From: Lolium rigidum
Lineage: Eukaryota; Streptophyta; Magnoliopsida; Poales; Poaceae
NCBI RefSeq assembly: GCF_022539505.1
Contig: NC_061514.1
Location: forward strand, 244,268,124-244,332,123
Direction of reading: 5' to 3'
DNA: 64,000 nt
Below are positions 57,901 through 64,000 of this stretch, one piece after another (within the stretch, counting starts at the first letter, position 1; every line of letters begins with the position of its first letter). The notes under the pieces are model-generated. The model did no database searches, was not told the origin of the DNA, and was given only the letters and a program-made list of their open reading frames with translations. The position numbers were made by a program, and so were the translations under genes.

Positions 57901-59274
57901 CAGGAATATGGCGGGCCCATGTACATACCCCGCATATAACACCTCCTATGGCTCTATCTACCTTTCTAATAACTCCTTCACAGAGTTACATGTATGTATT
58001 CTCAGTGGTTTAGCATGAATTGGCATATAGTAAAGTCTTGTTTTTAGTCTTCCTCCTTCTTACATTAGTATCAATTTTCACCTGCAGATCGTACCTTGTG
58101 AACTTCGTCCAATGATTAACCGGATGTGTCCGCATGAAGGGTCTTTCACTATGCATGGCAATGGCAAATTGATGAACACCTACACGGTCTATGAGGTGTA
58201 TGTCTACAAGACGCGAGCCATCACATATTTGTATGGACATGATTGGAGAAAGTTTGCTTTTGACTACGGTCCGAAGAAGGGCGACGAGCCGAGGATCGAA
58301 ACTCAAACGGGCAGATATACGTAATCGCTTACGAGTTGGAGACACTTCCAAATATATAATATGTAACTTTTTTGTACTCATATCCTTTGATTACCGCATT
58401 CCGAGCAGCTTGTTCTAAACCATTCCCTCTGTTCTAGCTTGCTAGGTTTAACATGATCAAAGCTCGCAGATCCCCCGATGGAACAGGAGCGGATGTCACA
58501 AAGGGCACCCACACCAAGCACCGGCACCGGCTTCCCACTCTCCCGCATCAGCACCGGTTCCCTGTACCAAGCACCGTTTATTGCATCTACCCAGCAGGCT
58601 CCTACATCAGCATTGGTTCCCGTAGAGGTCCCATATACTACACTCGCCCAGCAGGCTCCCGCATCGCACCGGTTCCTCTAGCTGCACCGTTTACCGCACC
58701 TCGCCCAACAGCCTCCGCATCAGCACCGGTTCCTCTAGAGGCACCGTTTATTGCACCCGCCCGGCAGCCTCCCGCATCGGCACCAGCTCGTGTACCGCCC
58801 AGGCTCCTGCACCTGCCCCGACCGGCATCACCGAGGTCCGAGCTCATTGCTGTGGCAACCCGTGTGGTGACCAGGACGCATCCGAAGGCTATGTTCGTGA
58901 GTATATGACAAGCATAACTCGCTCTTATCTTGATGTCTTCTCTCGCTCAAAGTCTCACATGGTTCAGTCTTCAGTGCATTGGTGTCATTGACTAATTTTT
59001 GTTGGTATCTCTTGCTTTGAATCAGAAATTGCCTAAAAGTATCGCCAAGGATCTCAATGCTGGCCGAAGGGGCAAGATTTCCCTCGTCATGGAGAGTGAA
59101 GGTCTCACCGTGGAGGTACGGTACTCCGTCAGTCCCACAGATGGCCGCTTGGCTATTACTTCCAGGTGGAAAAAGTTCATTGACGGTGCCAAACTTCGCA
59201 TTGGATCAAAGCTGAAGGTCAAGATCTTTCGATGCCGCTGTGACATGCTGGTCATCAAGTTTGCGGTTGTCTAG
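54938..59274 (+). CDS. B3-like DNA-binding protein gene with tandem exon cassettes
   Basis: Exons that join in frame with GT-AG sites are 54931-55066 (ATG at 54938 or 54995), 55206-55337, 55880-56026, 57115-57258, 57845-57991, 58088-58320, 58470-58896 and 59026-59274; about 535 residues if all are used from 54938. Exons 3 and 4 of this list are copies of one cassette, and two further copies (56644-56793, 57453-57614) are decayed and probably skipped. A first B3-like region (YGHDWRKFAFDYGPKKGDE, exon 58088) and a second (LPKSIAKDLNAG, WKKFIDGAKLRIGSKLKVKIF, last exon) suggest a nuclear DNA-binding protein of the plant B3 superfamily. A Pro/Ala-rich repeat linker, coded by a 57-bp unit, lies between. 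Expression and exon use are not shown. Confidence 0.5.
55383..55754. mobile_element. Stowaway-like MITE with another MITE nested inside (intron)
   Basis: The outer element starts CTCCCTCAGATCC after TA and has a degenerate right end near 55748. The inner element, 55465-55714 (250 bp), has inverted termini CCTCCATCCCAAAGCTTA and is flanked by TA on both sides. Confidence 0.7.
55880..56026 (+). other. Cassette exon copy 1 (intact, phase 0-0)
   Basis: The exon is 147 nt, 49 codons, with ends CAG|ACT and ATG|GTATAT. It encodes LLKRKIKTAADQAA then PPPSSKCLYKHKA and PLGGD. Confidence 0.7.
56108..56190 (-). mobile_element. Au-type SINE, 5'-truncated
   Basis: The 83-bp insertion carries the (TTG)n 3' tail and CCCAAACAAGTTGGGGTAGG, a signature of the grass Au SINE. 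The 12-bp target duplication GCCAAAAGTTTA lies at 56096-56107 and 56191-56202. The copy of this intron near 56870 has the empty site. Confidence 0.85.
56644..56793 (+). pseudogene. Cassette exon copy 2 (frame broken)
   Basis: It has the same layout but three single-base insertions relative to copies 1 and 3, and a TGA in phase 0 after 13 codons. The splice sites (CAG|GCT, CTG|GTATAT) are still intact. Confidence 0.7.
57115..57258 (+). other. Cassette exon copy 3 (intact, phase 0-0)
   Basis: The exon is 144 nt, 48 codons; VPLLKWIKNDPDEAA, then PPPSSENLLKHKA and QLGG match copy 1. Confidence 0.7.
57453..57614 (+). pseudogene. Cassette exon copy 4 (acceptor lost)
   Basis: The protein-like sequence is open (VKRIATAADEAS, APPSGCLYKLKSK) and the donor (CGG|GTATAT) is good, but the CAG acceptor reads GCGA. 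A cryptic AAG acceptor at 57470 would give a 144-nt phase 0-0 exon. Confidence 0.6.
58534..58800 (+). repeat. 57-bp coding minisatellite in the B3-like gene
   Basis: Units start near 58534, 58591, 58648, 58705 and 58761; the last step is 56 bp. The core is CCAGCAGGCTCC...CACCGTTTATTGCACC. The chosen frame stays open through all units, but the encoded residues change at the 56-bp step. Confidence 0.8.
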
Positions 59275-59350
59275 TTCTATTGTCCCATGAGCCCTTAGCA
59301 AATGCATTTGTAGTTATACTTATATAAGGTTATCTTATCTGAACTGCTAA

Positions 59351-59703
59351 TTAATTGTATGGGTGGTAAAACTCTGGCAAGCTTTTGCTCTTAGCAAGTA
59401 TGGTGGCATCACCTTTCAGAGAACCAATTTTTATTGCCCCTGAACGATACACCTCCACAACGACATATGGTCCTTCCCATTTTGAGAGTAATTTCCCTGC
59501 AAAAAATCTGAGACGAGACCGATACAATAGGACTTTATCTCCAACATTAAATTCTCTTTTAATAATTCTTCTATCATGCCAGTTCTTAACTTTCTCCTTA
59601 ATAAGTTTAGCATTTTCATAAGCTTCACTTCTCCATTCATCTAAAGAACTCAATTGAAGCAACCTTTTCTTACCGGCAAGTTTAAAATCTTTATTAAGTT
59701 CTC
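59351..59703 (-). pseudogene. Athila-like integrase C-terminus (element G)
   Basis: It contains the region LSSLDEWRSEAYENAKLIK, then DKVLLYRSRLRFF and KWEGPYVVVEVYRSG, a GPY/F module that helps target-site recognition, ending with a TAA at 59351-59353. It continues the integrase frame from 61213, on the other side of the Harbinger-like insertion, and the frame is kept because the insertion plus duplicated TTA is 1506 bp. The element's downstream non-coding part and LTR are not visible; within about 80 bp the B3-like gene ends. Confidence 0.8.
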
Positions 59704-60089
59704 TTAGGGCATCTCCAACGGGGCGACCCATCCCGCGCCCGCGCGTCCGGATGGGTCCAGCCGGACAAAAACCTGGCCCAGCGCGCGGACCCATCCCTAA
59801 AACGGATGGCCGCGGCGTCCGGAACGACGCAAACCCGGCCCAAATCTGGGCCGGGTTTGTGTGGCCGCGGACGCGAAAGGCTGGTCGCTCGCGTCCGCCC
59901 CTTGTCCGCCCCTGGCCCGCGTGTCATAGACATAAACATTTTTTTCATTAAAAAGAACCCATTACAAAAATTTTTAGCTACTACTTCTATCCTACTACGT
60001 ACGGGGCCGGCGGCCTCGCCGGCTCGCCGTCGGGGCCGTGGATTTCACTCGACGTGGGCGGCCTGTACGCGTGAGGATTCCACTCCAGC

Positions 60090-60821
60090 TTACCAGCTGG
60101 GTGTCGCGACGGCGACGGCGGCGGCAGCGGCGGCTTCGGCGGAGGCCTTCATCCTCCTCCTTCCCGTCCGAGCACCTCGGGCGCGCTCGCGCTCCGCCTC
60201 CTGCGGCGGAACCATCCGCTTCCCGCATACCTCAAGCTCTTGCTGGGCGGCGCGTTCCACAGCGGTGCGCGCCTCCAGGCGGACGCGGTCGGGGGCCTGG
60301 GCCTCATGGTTCTCCTGCCGCCGGCGCATGCGCTCTTGCCGGCCGCGCTCCGCCGACTCAGCATCCTCCCGGGCGCGCCGCTCGGACGAGGGCATATGGA
60401 TGAGGTGACGGGCTGCTCGCATAGCGATCAGCTCGTTCTTCTGGCCGAGGAGGTCGCCTAATCGGCGACGGCCGGCCCGCCAGGTGGCCTCGTGCTCCTT
60501 CGTCACGCGCGTGAGATCGGCGAGACGCTCCTCGATGGCGGCGTTGATATTCGCCAGCGCGAGGTCCTCCTCGTCGACGGGCTCCTCCGCGGCGGCCGCG
60601 GCCTCGTACCAGCCGTCCGCGGTCTCGTGCCAGCCGTCCGCGGCCGCCTCCACCATCTCGGCGTAGCCTGCCTTCTTTGCCGCCGCCTCGGCAGCGACGC
60701 GGAGCGCCTCGTCGTCGGCGACCCACCGCGAGTCCGCGCGCTCCTCCTCCTCCGTCTGCGGGAACCTGGCCCGGGCGGCGAGGGAGAGCTTGGCCCACGT
60801 GGCCTGCAGGGTGTGCGGCAT
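60090..60821 (-). CDS. Ala/Glu-rich ORF inside the Harbinger-like transposon
   Basis: The 244-codon reading has its ATG at 60821 (MPHTLQATWAKLSLAAR). An upstream continuation of the frame passes into the transposon end and integrase, so that longer start is not used. Residues about 25-130 are Ala/Glu-rich and helical (DEALRVAAEAAAKKAGY, DLALANINAAIEERLADL), followed by an Arg/Glu-rich coiled-coil-like part (SSERRAREDAESAERGR, RARGARTGRRRMKAS). There is no transposase DDE motif. It may be a captured or accessory gene. The function is not recognised. Confidence 0.55.
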   Translation of the reverse strand: MPHTLQATWAKLSLAARARFPQTEEEERADSRWVADDEALRVAAEAAAKKAGYAEMVEAAADGWHETADGWYEAAAAAEEPVDEEDLALANINAAIEERLADLTRVTKEHEATWRAGRRRLGDLLGQKNELIAMRAARHLIHMPSSERRAREDAESAERGRQERMRRRQENHEAQAPDRVRLEARTAVERAAQQELEVCGKRMVPPQEAERERARGARTGRRRMKASAEAAAAAAVAVATPSW

Positions 60822-60884
60822 GGCGCCAGAGAAGGTGGAGGGGGAGAGGAAGGTGATGCGGTCTGTGTGAGACCGCCGCCGTCT

Positions 60885-60893
60885 TTTATAGCC
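60885..60893 (-). promoter_or_regulatory. TATA box for the transposon ORF
   Basis: On the minus strand it reads CTATAAAAG, about 65-70 nt upstream of the ATG at 60821, a normal plant spacing. Confidence 0.6.
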
Positions 60894-61212
60894 GGCGGCC
60901 TGGTGGGAATCTTGAGCGCGAGCGCGCGGCAATGGCGTTTTCACGCGCGCGGGAACCTTGGTGGCGCGCGGGATCTTTCCCGCGCGTTCCACCGCCCACC
61001 ATGGCTGTCCCATCGAGGCCTGCCATGGCGCAGCGCCGCGCAACAAAGACGAACCACGTGGCGTCTCTTTGGATCGCCGCGTTGGGCGCCGCGTGCGACC
61101 CAAACGGACACGCGGACACGGGGCTCTGTCCGCGTGTCCGGTCGGCCACGCAAACGGCCCAAAAAGGATGGCCCATCGCGTCCGTTTGGGTCGGCCGGTT
61201 GGAGATCCCTTA

Positions 61213-61627
61213 CAGCCCAATAAGCTTTGTGCTCTAGTTCTAAAGGTAAATGACAAGCCTTTCCATAAACCATTTTATAAGGAGACATACCCATGCGATT
61301 TTTATAAGCACTTCTATAAGCCCACAATGCTTCCTTCAACTTACTAGCCCAATTTTTCCTAGATTTATTAACAGTCTTTTGCAAGATAGATTTAATTTCT
61401 CTATTTGATAATTCTACTTGCCCACTAGTTTGAGGATGATAAGAGGAAGCAATCCTATGATTAATACCATATTTAGCAAGAGTTTTTCTAAAACCACCAT
61501 GAATAAAATGAGAACCTCCATCAGTCATAATATATCTAGGTACTCCAAACCTAGGAAAGATAACATCTAAAAGCATTTTTAAAGAAGTCTCACCATCAGC
61601 ACTTTTTGTGGGTATAGCTTCACCCAT
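61213..61627 (-). pseudogene. Athila-like integrase catalytic core, 3' part (element G)
   Basis: It contains FPRFGVPRYIMTDGGSHF (second catalytic Asp), then SSYHPQTSGQVELSNREIKS with the catalytic Glu, then WALWAYRSAYKNRMGMSPY-type sequence ending near HKAYWAVRDL, where the Harbinger-like element enters. The first Asp of the triad is in the upstream frame (61579-62016), which is shifted. It would insert cDNA into chromosomes if intact. Confidence 0.85.
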
Positions 61628-62016
61628 TTAGTAACATAATCAACAGCAACAAGTATATGAGTATTACCTTCTGAAGAAGGGAAAGGACCCATGAAGTCAA
61701 ATCCCCAACAATCAAATGGTTCAATAACAAGAGTATAATTCATAGGCATTTCATTGCGCCTAGAGATATTACCAACTCTTTGACATTCATCACAAGATAA
61801 GATAAACTTCCTTGCATCTTTAAAGAGAGTCGGCCAATAAAAACCTGATTGTAGAACCTTTTGTGCGGTTCTATCTCCGGCGTGATGTCCTCCATAAACA
61901 CTACCATGACACTTACTCAATATCTCTTGTTGTTCATATTCGGGGACACATCTTCGCATAATACCATCCACTCCTTCTTTATATAAGTGTGTGTCATCCC
62001 AAAAATAATGCCTCAA
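61579..62016 (-). pseudogene. Integrase zinc-binding domain and start of core (element G)
   Basis: The open reading of 145 codons contains the HHCC zinc-binding region (CHGSVYGGHHAGDRTAQK, then ILSCDECQRVG) and the start of the core (GFDFMGPFPSSEG), which holds the first catalytic Asp. It overlaps the neighbouring frames at both ends, so there are shifts near 62015 and 61600. Confidence 0.85.
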
Positions 62017-62921
62017 ATCATAAAAGAATTTCCTCCTTTGCTGCGAGTTGAAAAGGTTGGAGGCAAGTACTTGGAAACAATAAAGTTAGCATAATCAGCA
62101 TACCAAGGACTATCTCGCGAGCTCACCTTTATTACAGCCAATTGTTCATTTGGAAAACTATCATTAACAGGAACAGGATCATAAGCAATATTTTCCAATC
62201 TAGACAAATTATCAGCAACAGGATTATCAGCATCTTTCCTATCTACAATATGTAAATCAAATTCTTGCAAAAGAAGCACCCATCTAATAAGCCTTGGCTT
62301 AGCATCTTTATTTTCCATAAGGTACCTAATTGCAGCATGATCAGTATGAATTGTGACTTTTGAATCAACAATATAAGGTCTAAACTTGTCACAAGCAAAA
62401 ACTACAGCTAATAATTCTTTTTCAGTTGTAGCATAATTTCTTTGAGCAGCATCAAGAGTCTTACTAGCATAATGAATAACATTCAATTTCTTATCTACTC
62501 GCTGTCCAAGAACAGCACCAACAGCAAAATCACTAGCATCACACATAATTTCAAAAGGTAAATTCCAACCAGGAGGTTCAACTACTGGAGCAGTTGTTAA
62601 GGCTTTCTTTAGAGTTTCAAAGGCTTCCTTACAATTATCATCAAAAACAAATGGTACATCTTTTTGAAGAAGATTAGTAAGAGGCTTTGAAATTTTAGAG
62701 AAATCTTTAATAAATCTCCTATAAAAACCAGCATGACCAAGAACACTACGAATACCTTTAACATCCCTAGGATAGGGCATCTTCTCAATTGCTTCAACTT
62801 TAGCTCTATCAACTTCAATACCTCTTTTAGAAATTTTATGTCCCAATACAATTCCTTCATTAACCATAAAGTGGCATTTCTCCCAATTAAGAACAAGGTT
62901 AGTTTCTTCACATCTCTGCAA
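62013..62921 (-). pseudogene. Athila-like RT thumb and RNase H (element G)
   Basis: This 302-codon segment starts inside RT ([42 protein letters not shown]), followed by RNase [16 protein letters not shown] (Asp), [14 protein letters not shown] (Glu), [12 protein letters not shown] (Asp) and [12 protein letters not shown] (Asp). All four acidic residues are present. A TAG at 62940-62942 separates it from the preceding in-frame RT piece, and a frameshift ends it near 62015. Confidence 0.9.
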
Positions 62922-62939
62922 AACTTTATCAAGGTTTCG

Positions 62940-63176
62940 CTAGCAATTATCAAAAGAATTCCCATAGACAGAAAAATCATCCATGAATACCTCCACAATC
63001 TTTTCACAAAAGCCATGAAAAATAGCGGACATGCATCTTTGAAAAGTAGCAGGAGCATTACATAAACCAAAAAGGCATACGCCTATAAGCATAAGTTCCA
63101 TAAGGACAAGTGAAAGTAGTTTTCTCTTGATCTTTAGTTCTAACAGCAATTTGTGAAAACCCAGAATAACCATCAA
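62940..63176 (-). pseudogene. Athila-like RT catalytic segment with FMDD (element G)
   Basis: A short open piece is CNAPATFQRCMSAIFHG followed by VEVFMDDFSVYG, the RT catalytic FMDD, the counterpart of YVDD or FADD. It is one frame off from the upstream RT segment (63058-64000) and ends at the TAG at 62940-62942. Confidence 0.85.
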
Positions 63177-64000
63177 GAAAGAAGAAATGAGTATTTTTAG
63201 ATAACCTTTCTAGCATTTGATCAATAAAAGGTAAAGGGTAATGATCCTTCTTAGTAACTTTATTAACTTTTCGATAATCAATGCACATTCTATACCCTAC
63301 AACTACTCTTTGAGGGATAAGCTCATCATTATCATTAGGTACAACAGTTATTCCTCCTTTCATAGGAACACAATGCACAGGACTAACCCATCTACTATCA
63401 GCAATAGGATATATAATACCAGCTTCAAGAAGTTTCAATACCTCATTCCTTACCACATCCTTCATCTTAGGAATTAAACGACGATGATGTTCAACAACAG
63501 GCTTTGCATCATCTTCCATATTGATGGCATGTTGGAAAATAGCGGGAGAAATCCCCTTCAAGTCATCAAGAGTGTAGCCAATAGCTCCTCGGTGTTTCTT
63601 CAATATTTCCAATAATCTTTCTTCCTCAAAATCTGAAAGCTTAGCACTAATAATAACAGGATATGTTTTCTTATCATCAATATAAGCATACTTAAGATTA
63701 TCAGGTAATGGTTTCAAATCAAAAACAGGATCTTCCTTTGGTGGTGGTGTTGTACCTAGATCTTCAACCGGTAAGTCATGTTTAAGAATGGGTTGACGAA
63801 GGAAAATTTCATCAAGCTCATTCATTTCTTCCCTAAAGACTTCACTCTCATGATCCTCAAAATGTTGCTGCAAAGGATTATTAGGAGCAAGAGCAATAGA
63901 TGCACACTGTTCAACTCTGAAATCAGCGTTAGGCAATTCAGCTTTATAAGGAACTTTGGCAAATTTAGAGAAATTAAACTCATAAGATACACCAGCAAAT
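63058..64000 (-). pseudogene. Athila-like protease-RT region, N-terminal RT (element G)
   Basis: It runs open from the window edge at 64000 to about 63070, where a frameshift enters the FMDD piece. The first part is a protease-RT linker (LPNADFRVEQCASIALAP, PPKEDPVFDLKPLP). RT then follows: YPVIISAKLSDFEEERLL, SRWVSPVHCVPMKGG, VVVGYRMCIDYRKVNKVTKK, and FFLDGYSGFSQIAV, which holds the first catalytic Asp. Upstream gag and the 5' LTR must lie beyond the window. This pol is of the type that could serve elements such as A, B, E and F in trans; this copy is too broken to do so. Confidence 0.9.

Larger units (their letters stand above)
59707..61209. mobile_element. PIF/Harbinger-like DNA transposon, 1503 bp
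   Basis: The terminal inverted repeats start GGGCATCTCCAACGG on the left and, read inward from the right, GGGATCTCCAACCGG. The 3-bp duplication TTA lies at 59704-59706 and 61210-61212. It carries one intact ORF (60090-60821) with its own TATA box and no transposase, so it is non-autonomous. Its GC content is far higher than that of the retroelement around it. Confidence 0.85.

Noticed and set aside
58088..58324. A frameshift in the first B3-like exon
   Set aside because: A GT donor at 58321 (TAC|GTAATC) and an acceptor at 58469 keep the frame open, so no shift needs to be assumed.
60821..61256. Longer start for the transposon ORF (388 codons)
   Set aside because: The upstream part crosses the transposon terminus into integrase; the ATG at 60821 behind the TATA box is better.

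Overview
The window looks like a nuclear scaffold from a Triticeae grass (wheat, Aegilops, barley or rye type). The signs are nested Athila-like Gypsy retrotransposons with LTRs that begin TGATACGTCTC, an Au-type SINE remnant, CACTA, Harbinger, hAT, Stowaway and Helitron elements, plant LINEs, and GT-AG introns in the host genes. Three runs of exactly 100 N (15382-15481, 30402-30501, 46269-46368) are conventional scaffold gaps.

Layout. 1-1899: right part of a Helitron, whose CTAG end lies inside retrotransposon A. 1900-22142: a pile of minus-strand Athila-like elements. A (LTR 5086-6626) sits in the left LTR of B (6627-14562, gag-protease only), and B sits in the LTR of C (14563-15381). A CACTA terminus, a plus-strand LTR and a minus-strand LTR piece follow, then element F (to 22142). 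23576-27845: a 13-exon RAB3GAP1-type gene with one single-base frameshift. 28928-30401: a minus-strand LINE 3' part split by a 496-bp hAT-like element with an 8-bp target duplication. 30502-36553: an LTR tip, degenerate tandem repeats and a small spliced gene of unknown function, ending at a second Helitron terminus. 37910-38998: a glycine-rich wall-type protein gene (minus strand). About 41040-45549: a plus-strand LINE, cut by a CACTA element that starts at 45553. 47779-54489: a complete non-autonomous Athila-like element (E) with TSD GGCCC. 54931-59274: a multi-exon gene with two B3-like regions and a tandem array of similar exons. 59351-64000: a decayed Athila-like pol (minus strand), its integrase split by a 1.5-kb PIF/Harbinger-like element with a TTA duplication.

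How the parts relate. B keeps gag and protease but no RT or integrase. G shows RT, RNase H and integrase of a similar type. A, E and F have no gag-pol; in the gag position they carry a related acidic, membrane-segment ORF of about 215-252 codons, and so would depend on helpers. The host genes are few: the RAB3GAP1-like gene, the glycine-rich protein gene, the B3-like gene and a small unknown gene. The most unusual items are the conserved ORF of the non-autonomous elements with their repeated polypurine-tract-like motifs, and the exon-cassette array of the B3-like gene, in which phase 0-0 exons would let decayed copies be skipped. All identifications come from reading the sequence; no database search was run.
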